Assembly (NCBI GenBank): GCA_964624465.1 | Contig: CAZUZD010000032.1 | Span: forward strand, 1-30,487 | DNA length: 30,487 nt | Direction: 5' to 3' | From: CAZUZD01 sp964624465 | GTDB taxonomy: Bacteria; Planctomycetota; Planctomycetia; Isosphaerales; Isosphaeraceae | Notes under the pieces: model-generated | Seen by the model: only the letters and a program-made list of their open reading frames with translations | The model's database searches: none | What the model was told of the DNA's origin: nothing | Position numbers and translations under genes: made by a program | Part shown: in pieces, positions 1 to 7,945 of the stretch | Layout of the letters: every line of letters begins with the position of its first letter | Position numbering within the stretch: position 1 is the stretch's first letter

Positions 1-403
1 GCTGCCACTCGCGGAGGAACCGCGGCCAGGTCTCCTCGGCCTCGCCGATGAAGATCACGTCGGCCAGGCCCTCGAAGTAGTCCTCCATCACGGTGACCAG
101 CGGGCCGCCGACGACGGTGAACACCCCGCGCGCCTTCAGTTCGGTGAGGATCTCGCGCATCCGGAACCGCTGGACGCTCATGCCCGTGATGCCGACGAGA
201 TCGGCCCGGGCGCAGCGGTCCCAGTCGATCGGCTCGACGTTCTCGTCGATCAGCGTGACCGTGTGCTCGGCCGGCGTCAGGGCCGCCAGCAGGGGCAGGC
301 AGGCGACGGGCAGGTTCGCCTTCTTCCCGACCAGCGGCAGGGCATGCTCCATGCCCCAGAACGACACCTCGAACCGCGGGTTGATGATGACGATGTCGGC
401 CAT
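1..403 (-). CDS. B12-binding domain radical SAM protein, N-terminal part (partial)
   Basis: About 134 N-terminal residues are visible and the gene runs off the left edge with no stop. The start ATG lies at 403-401, preceded by a GGAGG-like site. The protein opens with ADIVIINPRF, followed by FWGMEHALPLVGKKANLPVA, then a Rossmann-like alternation (LIDENVEPIDW, ADLVGITGMSVQRFRM, FTVVGGPLVT, DVIFIGEAEETW). This is the usual cobalamin-binding N-terminal domain of class B radical SAM enzymes. The opening pattern resembles members that carry a C-terminal DUF4070, a group that includes the hopanoid methylase HpnP. The radical SAM CxxxCxxC motif would lie outside the window, so the catalytic half cannot be seen and the substrate cannot be assigned. 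A promoter-like pair lies just upstream at 477-505. Confidence 0.8.
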   Translation of the reverse strand, partial: MADIVIINPRFEVSFWGMEHALPLVGKKANLPVACLPLLAALTPAEHTVTLIDENVEPIDWDRCARADLVGITGMSVQRFRMREILTELKARGVFTVVGGPLVTVMEDYFEGLADVIFIGEAEETWPRFLREWQ

Positions 404-476
404 GGACGGTCGGACTCCTCCTGATGGGGCCGGTGGCGCGGGGTCGACACCCGGTTCCGGACCCGCGGACGCGGCC

Positions 477-505
477 ATCATAGCCCGCCCGAACCGCCTG
501 CCCAA
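477..505 (-). promoter_or_regulatory. Putative promoter of the radical SAM gene
   Basis: Read on the minus strand there is TTGGGC (505-500), a 17-bp spacer and TATGAT (482-477). The -10 box is a near-perfect match in very GC-rich surroundings, and it lies about 75 bp upstream of the radical SAM start. The remainder of 404-667 shows no gene. A weaker plus-strand pair (TTGCCT, 17 bp, CACACT, around 596-624) could serve the NHL gene but is not convincing. Confidence 0.5.
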
Positions 506-667
506 TGGGGTGATCGGCGCAGTCGGGCCAGTTTACCCAGGGGGCGCAGCAATCCCCGGGCCACGGCCGGATGATCTCCAGGGGCGGCCGACCCCTTGCC
601 TGGGCCCCTGGCGGCCGCCACACTCGCCATCGGCGCGGATCGTCAAGTTCCCCTGGAGCGGATCGCC

Positions 668-1738
668 ATGTCCCCCGTCGCACTCCTGCTAGCGGCCGTC
701 TGCGGCCTCCAGGCGCCCGAGATCGGCTCGCCGGTCGGCACCGGGACCCCCGGCGCTGCCGGCGACGGCGGCCCGGCTGCGCGGGCGCAGCTGAACCAGC
801 CGTTCGACGTGGCCCTCGACGCCGGCGGCCATCTGTTCCTGTCCGACACCTTCAACCACCGCATCCGCCGCGTCGACGCCGCCACCGGCGTGATCACGAC
901 CGTGGCCGGCTCGGGGACCAAGGGGTTCGGCGGCGACGGCGGGCCGGCGACCGAGGCACAGCTCGACGAGCCGTACGGCGTGGCAGTCGACACCGACGGG
1001 ACGCTTTACTTCGCCGACCGCCTGAACCGCCGCGTGCGCCGGGTCGATGGTCGGACGGGCGTGATCACGACCGTCGCCGGCGATGGCTCGAAGACGACCA
1101 GCGGCGACGGCGGCCCCGGCACCCGGGCCGGCCTGGTCGAGCCCAACGGCGTGGCGCTCGACGGCCACGGCCGGCTGTTCATCGCCGACGTCGCCGCGCA
1201 CCGCATCCGGGTCGTCGACCTGGCCACCGGGACGATCCAGACCTTCGCCGGCACGGGCCAGGCTCGCCACGACGGCGACGGCGGGCCGGCGGCCCGGGCG
1301 GCGATCCATGGCGCCCGGGCGGTGGAGGTCGGGCCCGACGGCACGGTGTACATCCTGGAGCGCGAGGGGAACCGGCTCCGCGCCGTCGATCCCGGCACCG
1401 GCGTGATCACGACCATCGCCGGCACGGGGGCGAAGGGCTCTGGCGGCGACGGCGGCCCGGCCACCGAGGCGACGTTCCAGGGCCCGAAGGAGCTGGCCGT
1501 CGACGGCCGCGGGAACCTGTACGTGGTGGACACCGAGAACCACGCCATCCGCCGGATCGACGCCGCGACCGGCCGGGTGATGACGGTCGCGGGCGACGGC
1601 CACCAGGGGGGCACCGGCGACGGCGGCCCGGCCACCGCGGCCCGGCTCGATCGGCCGCACGGCGTGGCAATCGGGGCGGATGGCGCAGTCTGGATCGGCG
1701 ACACCGGCAATCACCGGATTCGCCGCGTGGCCCCCTGA
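668..1738 (+). CDS. Secreted NHL-repeat beta-propeller protein
   Basis: A 356-residue protein. The ATG at 668 is chosen because GGAG (655-658) sits 9 nt upstream and the protein then begins with a short hydrophobic export-like segment (SPVALLLAAVCGL). The rest is six consecutive NHL-type repeats. Each has a GDGGPA motif, a P-x-GVAV strand, an 'LYFADRLNRRVRRVD'-type strand and a 'TGVITTVAG' strand. Six repeats fit a complete six-bladed beta-propeller, a fold used for protein or ligand binding outside the cytoplasm. No enzymatic motif or extra domain is present. The GDGGPA codons recur at an exact 171-bp (57-codon) interval, which suggests amplification of a single blade unit. The gene is followed at 148 bp by a hydrolase that seems to have its own promoter. 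The family is reliable but the ligand is unknown. Confidence 0.9.
   Translation: MSPVALLLAAVCGLQAPEIGSPVGTGTPGAAGDGGPAARAQLNQPFDVALDAGGHLFLSDTFNHRIRRVDAATGVITTVAGSGTKGFGGDGGPATEAQLDEPYGVAVDTDGTLYFADRLNRRVRRVDGRTGVITTVAGDGSKTTSGDGGPGTRAGLVEPNGVALDGHGRLFIADVAAHRIRVVDLATGTIQTFAGTGQARHDGDGGPAARAAIHGARAVEVGPDGTVYILEREGNRLRAVDPGTGVITTIAGTGAKGSGGDGGPATEATFQGPKELAVDGRGNLYVVDTENHAIRRIDAATGRVMTVAGDGHQGGTGDGGPATAARLDRPHGVAIGADGAVWIGDTGNHRIRRVAP
761..1626 (+). repeat. Six tandem blade-coding units with exact 171-bp period
   Basis: The 11-mer GGCGACGGCGG, encoding GDGG, occurs at 761, 932, 1103, 1274, 1445 and 1616. All five intervals are exactly 171 bp. Surrounding codons (CCGGCCACCGAGGC, GTGATCACGACC) also recur in several units. 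The units are diverged but have suffered no insertion or deletion. Confidence 0.9.
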
Positions 1739-1788
1739 GGCGGGCTCGCCACAGGGCGTCGCCGGCGGGCGACGTGGTCCCCCGGTGC

Positions 1789-1817
1789 TCGACTTGCGGG
1801 GATCGCGAACATAGACT
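1789..1817 (+). promoter_or_regulatory. Putative promoter of the hydrolase gene
   Basis: TCGACT (1789-1794), a 17-bp spacer and TAGACT (1812-1817), placed 70 bp before the hydrolase start. Both boxes match the sigma-70 pattern at four of six positions. The local sequence is more A/T-containing than its surroundings. Confidence 0.4.
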
Positions 1818-1886
1818 GGATCGAGCGGCGGCAGGCCCGTCGTTCCCGTCTTCGGTCTGTCCCATCACCCGCCGGGCTCGTCCGTC

Positions 1887-2951
1887 ATGTCCGACGCCAT
1901 CCCCGCCTTCGAGCCCCATCCGTGGCTACGGAGCAGTGATGCGCAGACGATTGCCGGTCGCTACCTGCCCGGTCCTGCGGTGCGGGTGCCCAGCACCTAC
2001 CACGAACTTCCGCTCGCCGACGGCGATCGGCTCACGGCGCTCGACAGCCGGCCCCCCGGCTGGCGGCCTGGCGACCCGGTGGTGGTCCTGATCCACGGCC
2101 TGGGCGGCTGCGCGCGGGCCCCGTATGTGCGGCGGCTGGCTGCGGCGGCGCTGGGCCGGGGTTATCGGGCCGTGCGGATGAACCTCCGGGGCGCCGGCAG
2201 CGGCTTCGGCGCGGCCCGGGGGATCTATCACAGCGGCCGGACCGAGGATCTGCGCACGGTCCTCACCTGGGCGGCCGGGCGCTCGCCGGGTTCCCCCGTG
2301 GCCCTGGTCGGGTACTCGCTGGGCGCCCACCTGACGCTGCGGCTGGCGGCCGAGGCCGCCGCCGACCCGGTGCCGGGCCTCGACTGCGTGCTGGCGGCCA
2401 ATCCGCCGATCGACCTGGCAGTCTGCTGCCGGATCATGCGCGAGCCGCGCAACCGCATTTACGACAAGAACTTCGTGCGATCGCTCCGCGCCGAGGTTGG
2501 GCGGCTGCACGCCGCGTTTCCCGAGCTGGGGCCGACCGGCGTCGACGACGTGCAGACGCTCTTCGACTTCGACGACCGTTATACCTCGCGCCGCAACGGC
2601 TACGATGGGGCCGAGGACTACTACTCCCGCTGCAGCAGCGCCCCGCTGATCCCCCGGATCACCCTGCCGGGTCTGGTGGTGCACGCCGAGGACGACCCGT
2701 TCATCCCGGCCGCCGCATTCCGGCAGATCGAATTTCCGGAGACCTTGGCACTTGAATTGATCCCCGGTGGGGGGCACCTCGGCTACATCAGCCGACGGCC
2801 CTGGCAGGGCCACCACCGCTGGCTCGACGGTCGGCTGCTCGCCTGGTTGGCGGCCCGCTGGTCGTCGCCGAACGGCGGACCGGGCGCCGGTGTCCGACTC
2901 TCCAGGATACCTGTCCCGCACCGCGAAGGAGGTCTGGCCGCTCATGTCTAA
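1887..2951 (+). CDS. YheT/AB-hydrolase-4 family alpha/beta hydrolase
   Basis: A 354-residue cytoplasmic hydrolase. The N-terminal HPWLRSSDAQTIAGRYLP resembles the conserved opening of the YheT/UPF0017 family, whose bacterial members run at about 320-360 residues. The oxyanion-side motif is VVLIHGLGG (67-74). The nucleophile elbow is GYSLGA, with Ser144. The acid is Asp269 or Asp270 in HAEDDPFIP, and the base is His297 in GGGHLGY. All three catalytic residues are therefore present. YheT relatives are putative esterases of uncertain natural substrate, so no reaction is claimed. The stop overlaps the start of the next gene (ATGTCTAA, 2944-2951), so the two are probably translated from one message. 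Confidence 0.88.
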   Translation: MSDAIPAFEPHPWLRSSDAQTIAGRYLPGPAVRVPSTYHELPLADGDRLTALDSRPPGWRPGDPVVVLIHGLGGCARAPYVRRLAAAALGRGYRAVRMNLRGAGSGFGAARGIYHSGRTEDLRTVLTWAAGRSPGSPVALVGYSLGAHLTLRLAAEAAADPVPGLDCVLAANPPIDLAVCCRIMREPRNRIYDKNFVRSLRAEVGRLHAAFPELGPTGVDDVQTLFDFDDRYTSRRNGYDGAEDYYSRCSSAPLIPRITLPGLVVHAEDDPFIPAAAFRQIEFPETLALELIPGGGHLGYISRRPWQGHHRWLDGRLLAWLAARWSSPNGGPGAGVRLSRIPVPHREGGLAAHV

Positions 2952-3381
2952 GCTCAAGCCGTCCCCGGTGACCGCCGCCAATAAGTACCGTGCCGCGATC
3001 GAGGTTCTCCAGCGCGGGCGGGATCAGCTCATGGCCGAGCTGGCCGACACCGTGCTCGACCAGGCCGACGACCTGCTCGAGGGCGGCTTCGCCTTCCACG
3101 AGTTCCTCGAGAACCAGGGGACCCGCGTCCACTTCCTCTGCCTGCTGCTGGCGCAGCTCGAGCAGTCAGCCGACTCGGCCGAGGAGCCCCGGTCCGCCGA
3201 CGACCTGGGCGCCCTGTTCGAGTTCGAGCTCGAGGCCGACGAGGGATTCAACGACCCCGGCCCGATCCCCGCGCCCGCCAAGCCCGTCCGCAAGCGCAAG
3301 GCGACCGCCAAGCCGAAGCCCCGCGGCGGCGGCAAGAAGCTCTCGCAGCAGTCGGCCGAGGGCTCCTCCGAGGAGCTCTGA
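2944..3381 (+). CDS. Small protein of unknown function with basic/low-complexity tail
   Basis: A 145-residue protein I do not recognise. The start at 2944 is supported by a strong AAGGAGG (2926-2932) inside the end of the hydrolase gene, and the two coding regions overlap by 8 bp. Residues 10-77 look like an alpha-helical pair rich in Leu, Ala and Glu (for example ADTVLDQADDLLEGGFAFHE and RVHFLCLLLAQLEQ). Residues 78-106 are strongly acidic. Residues 107-133 form a Pro/Lys/Arg-rich tail (KPVRKRKATAKPKPRGGGKK), and a Ser/Glu-rich end follows. There is no signal peptide or membrane segment. The charge layout, an acidic middle followed by a histone-tail-like basic stretch, could suit binding to nucleic acid or a partner, but that is inference. 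A very strong inverted repeat follows 25 bp after the stop. Confidence 0.75.
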   Translation: MSKLKPSPVTAANKYRAAIEVLQRGRDQLMAELADTVLDQADDLLEGGFAFHEFLENQGTRVHFLCLLLAQLEQSADSAEEPRSADDLGALFEFELEADEGFNDPGPIPAPAKPVRKRKATAKPKPRGGGKKLSQQSAEGSSEEL

Positions 3382-3406
3382 GCCCGCCCGCCCATCGCAC
3401 CAGGAC

Positions 3407-3450
3407 CGAAACCGCCCGCCACGATCGGCCGATCGTGGCGGGCGGTTTCG
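3407..3450. terminator. Perfect 44-bp palindrome between convergent genes, probable bidirectional terminator
   Basis: The two 22-base halves are exact reverse complements (CGAAACCGCCCGCC...GGCGGGCGGTTTCG) meeting at 3428/3429. RNA from either strand would form a hairpin of about 20 bp ending in U-containing sequence (GGUUUCG). It lies between the plus-strand gene ending at 3381 and the minus-strand gene ending at 3480, which is where a shared terminator is expected. A protein-binding role cannot be excluded. Confidence 0.8.
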
Positions 3451-3479
3451 CGTTTCGGGTCCCTGGACCAGCCGCCGGG

Positions 3480-5792
3480 TCAGGGCAGGGTGGCGTAGAG
3501 CACCACGTTGGCGGCGATCTTGAGGGCGCTCTCGTGGTTGTACCCCTTGCAGTCCAGCCCCTGCTGACGCTCGAGGGCACAGCCGATGTCGTAGCGCGAG
3601 TAGATCACCGCCCAGTGGCCGTTGATCTTGATCCCTTCGAGCTGCGGGGGACCGGTGCCGCCGCCGGCCGACTTGCTGTACTGCACGTTCGAGAGGTCGA
3701 ACCCGCCGGGCAGGCGGAACAGCTCGTCATCGGCGGGGATCGGCTCGAGCTTCTGGTCGGGCAGCAGGTCGGCGATGAACTTGCGGAAGGCGGTGTCGAA
3801 GCCCGGGCTGCCGCAGGCCGCATCGGCGAAGATCACCCCGCCGCCGGGCTCCAGGTGCCGCCGCAGGATCTGCATGTGCTCGGGCGGGAACGTCAGGTTC
3901 GAGCGCCCGTGGATGTAGAGCAGGGGGTAATAGACCAGGTTCGGGTCGTTGGCGTAGATCGAGCGGTGGTTGACGACCACGTCGAGCTTGAGCTTGTCGC
4001 GGAGCATGCTGGTGAGGTTCGGGATCGCCATCGGGGCGATGTTCCACTCGCCGGCGTGCTGGAGCTTGGCGATGTGCAAGGCCCCGCGCTTGGGGGCCTC
4101 CCCCTTGAACTTGGTGGTCGAGCGCGGGGTGAGCTTGTCCTCGGGCAGCTCGCGGCCGGTGGCGTAGTCGACGATGTTCTGGCCCACGCGGATCGCCTTG
4201 ACGACCATCGGGTGATCGGGCTGGTTCTCGGCCTGGTTCCAGCCGCAGGAGAGGTCCTGGGGCGAGTAGATGACGACCGTGCGGCAGCCGAACTCGACGC
4301 CCCAGAGCGGGTGCACGTCGGGGGAGAGCTTGTGCTTGGCCCGCCAGACGGCGTGGTCCTCGGCCAGGGGGTGCAGGTCGTACTCGGGCTCGGGCAGAAT
4401 CTCCTTCATGAGCTCCTTGAACCCGCGGTCGAACTCGGGCCGGCCGCAGCAGGCCTCGCCCACGATCAGGCCGCCCTGCTCGATGTACTCCCGCAGCGCC
4501 CGCTTGCCGGCGACGGTGAACTGCGGCGCCTCGTGGCCGTTGAGGTACAGGATCGGCGCCATGAGCAGGTCCTCGACCCGCGCGACGTTCGGATCGACCA
4601 CCTGCCAGGTGACCAGGTGCTTCCAGTCGCGGCTCACGATGCCGGTGAGGTTGCGGATGTCGTCGTGGTCGTTGTCCCAGTCGTCGGCCGGCTGGTGCCG
4701 GACCTTGTTGACCAGCACCGGGGCCCGGCCCTTGGCCAGGAACAGCAGGGCGAAGCTGGTGGCAATCTGCGGCTTGTTCTCGACCGAGTCGCGGCCGACC
4801 CACTGGCCGGTGAGCTTGTCCTGCTCGTGCACCAGGTACTCGGCGCCCTCGCGGTACCAGTCGTGCTCGCCGAAGTACCGCTGCCCCGTGAGCCGGCCGG
4901 CGCGCTCCAGGCCGTAGAGGTAGTAGAACTTCCACTGCTGGCCGCGACTCCAGTTCTCGCTGACCCGGAAGTGCGAGCCGATCCAGTCGATGCCGCGCTG
5001 GAGGTTGATGTTCACGCCGCCCTGGCCGCAGTTGCGCACCGTGCCGTCGGGCAGCAGCGTCTCCTGGCCCTCGAACCGCTTGGTGCCCGAGATGACGAGG
5101 CTGGCCAGGCCGGCGCAGGTCATGCTGCCGGTTGGCTGGTCGCCGCCGTGGGGCATGTAGCCCCAGCCGCCGCGGTTGAACTGGGCCATCTCCCAGTACT
5201 GGCGGGCGCGCACCCAGACCTCGCCCTTGACCGGGATGCCGACCTCGGCCGCCGCGTTCAGGCCGAGCAGGGCGTACTGGCTGTTCGAGTTGTCGGCCGG
5301 GGCCCCCTTGTCGGCGGCGTAGGTCCAGGCGCCCGGCCAGTTCGGGTTGCCGTCGCCGGGCTTGATCTGGGCCCGCTCCAGCCACTCGACGTTGCGGGCC
5401 AGTTGAATGCGGAACCGGGCCGGGTCGGCGGTGGCGAAGACCATCGTCTGGAGCGACACGGCGTAGGTGCTGTTCAGGTCGGTGGCGCTGAACTGCTCGA
5501 GGAAGGCCAGGGCCTTGTCGATCATCGGCGTGCCGGGCTTCTCGCCGGCCGTCAGCAGGGCGAGCATGACCAGCGAGGTGGTGCCGGTGTGCGAGCGGGC
5601 GTCGACGTCGGGCCACGAGCCGTCGGGCTGCTGGATCCGGGCCAGGAACCGCACGCCGTTGCGGATCGCCTCCTCGACCTCCGCGCTCGTCACGTCGGCC
5701 CGCGCCGGCGGCGCGGGCGCCAGGATCAGGGCCGGGGCCAGCAGCAAGGCCAGGCACGCCAGCCGGCCGGCCCGGAGTCGAGATCGCGGCAT
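3480..5792 (-). CDS. Secreted toroid (prenyltransferase/squalene-cyclase-like) protein with two DUF4159 domains
   Basis: A 770-residue protein. The ATG at 5792 is chosen because a clear signal peptide follows it (hydrophobic 11-28, PARA cleavage near 32) and GGAG sits 6 nt upstream. Residues 35-355 form an alpha/alpha-toroid of the squalene-cyclase/prenyltransferase type, with a QW motif QQPDGSW (54-60). The DxDD catalytic motif of cyclases was not found, so a binding role is more likely than cyclisation. Residues about 365-565 and 570-770 are two successive DUF4159 domains. They share the pattern of 'LYLNGH/LYIHGR', a G-G-x-(I/V) strand, CCGRPEFD / ACGSPGFD, then VVIYSPQDLSCGW / AVIYSRYDIGCAL. 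Planctomycete relatives commonly accompany MoxR/DUF58/BatA genes, and here the gene is divergent from such an operon. The duplicated DUF4159 is notable. Its role is unknown but probably periplasmic or envelope-associated. Confidence 0.85.
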   Translation of the reverse strand: MPRSRLRAGRLACLALLLAPALILAPAPPARADVTSAEVEEAIRNGVRFLARIQQPDGSWPDVDARSHTGTTSLVMLALLTAGEKPGTPMIDKALAFLEQFSATDLNSTYAVSLQTMVFATADPARFRIQLARNVEWLERAQIKPGDGNPNWPGAWTYAADKGAPADNSNSQYALLGLNAAAEVGIPVKGEVWVRARQYWEMAQFNRGGWGYMPHGGDQPTGSMTCAGLASLVISGTKRFEGQETLLPDGTVRNCGQGGVNINLQRGIDWIGSHFRVSENWSRGQQWKFYYLYGLERAGRLTGQRYFGEHDWYREGAEYLVHEQDKLTGQWVGRDSVENKPQIATSFALLFLAKGRAPVLVNKVRHQPADDWDNDHDDIRNLTGIVSRDWKHLVTWQVVDPNVARVEDLLMAPILYLNGHEAPQFTVAGKRALREYIEQGGLIVGEACCGRPEFDRGFKELMKEILPEPEYDLHPLAEDHAVWRAKHKLSPDVHPLWGVEFGCRTVVIYSPQDLSCGWNQAENQPDHPMVVKAIRVGQNIVDYATGRELPEDKLTPRSTTKFKGEAPKRGALHIAKLQHAGEWNIAPMAIPNLTSMLRDKLKLDVVVNHRSIYANDPNLVYYPLLYIHGRSNLTFPPEHMQILRRHLEPGGGVIFADAACGSPGFDTAFRKFIADLLPDQKLEPIPADDELFRLPGGFDLSNVQYSKSAGGGTGPPQLEGIKINGHWAVIYSRYDIGCALERQQGLDCKGYNHESALKIAANVVLYATLP

Positions 5793-6170
5793 GGGGGGGC
5801 TCCGTCGGACTCGGGGACCGTGGCCAGCCCGGGCGCAGTCGAGCCTCCGCCCGTCGGACCATTGTAGTGTATCCGCCCGCCCGCGCCGGGCAAACGCCCG
5901 CGCCCAGGGCCCACCCCGCCCTAGCCCCGGACGAGCTGGGGGTTTGCGTCGACCTGGCGACCTGGGGCGGTTTGGGCATCGGACGGCGGCGGCGGGCGGT
6001 GGTGCGGCTTGAATCGCTGCGTGCGCGGGCCCTACAATGCGAGATGCCCGCGGGCCCCTGGGCCGCGGGACCCCCCGTTGCGGGGCGGGCCGTGGGCGAC
6101 CGATGCGATCCGCGTCGGCGCCGGCCCGGCGCCACACCTCGACCCGCCTGACCAGGGGACGCAGCCGCCC
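5793..6170. other. Divergent intergenic region between the DUF4159 gene and moxR operon
   Basis: This 378-bp stretch has no coding evidence. It holds a well-formed plus-strand promoter at 6009-6038. On the minus strand it has a -10-like TACAAT (5866-5861), for which no clear -35 at normal spacing was found. Sequence between them is GC-rich with short CG palindromes and no obvious operator. The arrangement allows joint control of the two divergent units. Confidence 0.6.
6009..6038 (+). promoter_or_regulatory. Putative promoter of the moxR operon
   Basis: TTGAAT (6009-6014), an 18-bp spacer and TACAAT (6033-6038). The -10 box matches TATAAT at five of six positions and the -35 matches TTGACA at four of six. 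Transcription would start near 6045, leaving a leader of about 125 nt before the moxR ATG. Confidence 0.6.
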
Positions 6171-7199
6171 ATGGCGACCGCCGGCGATCGCATCTCGCAG
6201 TTGCTCGAAGAATTCCGCCACTCGCGGGACGTGATGGTCTCGGAGCTGAGCAAGGTCGTCATCGGCCAGGACGAGGTCATCGAGCAGATCTTCGCGGCCA
6301 TCTTCACCCGCGGCCATGTGCTGCTGGTGGGCGTGCCGGGGCTGGCCAAGACCCTCATGGTCAGCTCGATCGCGCGGATCCTCGACGTGGGGTTCAAGCG
6401 GATCCAGTTCACCCCCGACCTGATGCCCTCGGACATCACCGGCACCAACGTGCTGGAGGAGCCCGAGGCGGGCCGGCGGTCGTTCCGGTTCGTGCCCGGC
6501 CCGATCTTCTCGAACATCCTCCTCGCCGACGAGATCAACCGGACCCCGCCCAAGACGCAGGCCGCCTTGCTCCAGGCCATGCAGGAGCGCGAGGTGACCG
6601 TCGGGCAGGAGACGCTGAAGCTCCCCGACCCGTTCTTCGTCATCGCCACCCAGAACCCGATCGAGCAGGAGGGCACGTACCCGCTGCCCGAGGCCCAGCT
6701 CGACCGGTTCATGTTCGACATCCGGGTCGGCTACCCGAGCCTCGACGAGGAGGAGCGGATCCTCTCGGCGACGACCAAGGGGGAGCATCCCGAGCTCAAG
6801 AAGGTGCTCTCGGCCAAGGCGATCACGAACCTGCAGAAGCTGGTGACCTCGGTCGTGATCACCGAGTACCCGGTCAAGTACGTCGCCAGGCTGGTGCGGG
6901 CCACCCGCCCGGCCGACCCCGAGAGCCCGGCGTTCATCAAGGAGCTGGTCGACTGGGGCGCGGGCCCGCGGGCCGGCCAGGCCCTGATCCTGGGCGGCAA
7001 GGCGATGGCCGCGATGGACGGCCGGTTCAGCGTCTCGTACGAGGACATCCGCAAGGTCGCCATCCCGGTCCTGCGGCACCGCATCAGCGCCAACTTCCAG
7101 GCCCAGGCCGAGGGCATGACCACCGACAAGATCATCCAGCGGCTCGTCGAGACGATCCCCGAGCCCGCCATCCCCAAGTACGAGCGCGGCCGGGGCTGA
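6171..7199 (+). CDS. MoxR-family AAA+ ATPase
   Basis: A 342-residue ATPase of usual MoxR length. The ATG at 6171 follows AGGGGA about 12 nt upstream, and it begins where family homology starts; codons further upstream would run through the promoter. Walker A is GVPGLAKT (54-61), Walker B LLADEINR (117-124), and the sensor-1 region FVIATQNPIEQEGTYPLPEAQLDRF. The C-terminal lid is also present. MoxR ATPases are chaperone-like and work with VWA-domain proteins on protein or complex maturation. The next genes encode a DUF58 protein and two VWA membrane proteins, as expected for that partnership. Target unknown. Confidence 0.95.
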   Translation: MATAGDRISQLLEEFRHSRDVMVSELSKVVIGQDEVIEQIFAAIFTRGHVLLVGVPGLAKTLMVSSIARILDVGFKRIQFTPDLMPSDITGTNVLEEPEAGRRSFRFVPGPIFSNILLADEINRTPPKTQAALLQAMQEREVTVGQETLKLPDPFFVIATQNPIEQEGTYPLPEAQLDRFMFDIRVGYPSLDEEERILSATTKGEHPELKKVLSAKAITNLQKLVTSVVITEYPVKYVARLVRATRPADPESPAFIKELVDWGAGPRAGQALILGGKAMAAMDGRFSVSYEDIRKVAIPVLRHRISANFQAQAEGMTTDKIIQRLVETIPEPAIPKYERGRG

Positions 7200-7249
7200 T
7201 CGGCGTCGTCCACCGCCCACCTGGCTCCTGGCTCCGGAGTGTCCTGCCC

Positions 7250-7831
7250 ATGCCCAGCCCCTCGACCGCCGTGCGACTCGGCCACGCCGATCAGGGTCGC
7301 CCCGTCCCGGCGGTCGACTTCGCCACCGCGGAGTTCGAGGGGCCGTGGTCCTACGAGCGCTCGGGCGGCCGGCTGATCGTGATGGCCCCCGCCGGTGACG
7401 AGCACACCGCCGCCTCCGAGCCCTGGCGCGACCACCTGGGCGCCTACCGTCTGACCCATCCCGACTGCGTGGATCGGGTCGTCTCCGACGCCTGGATCCG
7501 CATCGACGCCGACACCGACCGGATCGCCGACATCGGCGTCTACCTCGCGGGCGCCCTGGCTCCGCTCCCGATCCCCGAGCGGGTGCCCGACCTGGTCTTC
7601 GAGGTCGTCGGCCCCGGGCGGGTGTCGCACCAGCGGGACTATGAGGCGAAGCGGGACGAATACCACCGCATCGGGGTCCGGGAGTACGTCATCATCGACC
7701 GGCGGGCGCGGCGGGTGGTGGTCCTGAGCCATCAGCCGGTGGGGTACGATGAGCGGGTGCTGGGGGCGGCGGACACCTACCGGAGCCCGCTGCTGCCCGG
7801 ACTGGTGATCCCGCTGGCGGCCGTGTTCTGA
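7250..7831 (+). CDS. Uma2 family (DUF820) putative restriction-like endonuclease
   Basis: A 193-residue protein of normal Uma2 length. It shows the PD-(D/E)xK-like layout of the family: Asp94 in IADIGVY, Glu118 in PDLVFEVVGP and Lys134 in RDYEAKRDEY, followed by GVREYVIID (142-150). All putative catalytic residues are kept, so it is not visibly decayed. The start ATG has GGAG about 10 nt upstream. Uma2 genes are abundant in cyanobacteria and planctomycetes, and their function is not established. This one sits 50 bp after moxR and 114 bp before the DUF58 gene, breaking a normally continuous cluster, so it may be a passenger that arrived separately. Confidence 0.9.
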   Translation: MPSPSTAVRLGHADQGRPVPAVDFATAEFEGPWSYERSGGRLIVMAPAGDEHTAASEPWRDHLGAYRLTHPDCVDRVVSDAWIRIDADTDRIADIGVYLAGALAPLPIPERVPDLVFEVVGPGRVSHQRDYEAKRDEYHRIGVREYVIIDRRARRVVVLSHQPVGYDERVLGAADTYRSPLLPGLVIPLAAVF

Positions 7832-7945
7832 TCGGCGCGACGGCCGGGCGGCTGAACCCTGGGCCGTCGGCGAGCGTTCTCAAGATGTCGGGCGACGCGT
7901 CCGGTTCCGTTCCTGCTCCCGACCCGAGCCAACCAGGGGCATTGC

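Noticed and set aside
3435..5867. Long plus-strand open frame of about 810 codons opposite the DUF4159 gene
   Set aside because: It is the antisense of a well-supported gene, is made of Val/Leu/Gly/Arg-rich low-information sequence, and exists because GC-rich codons rarely give stops on the opposite strand.
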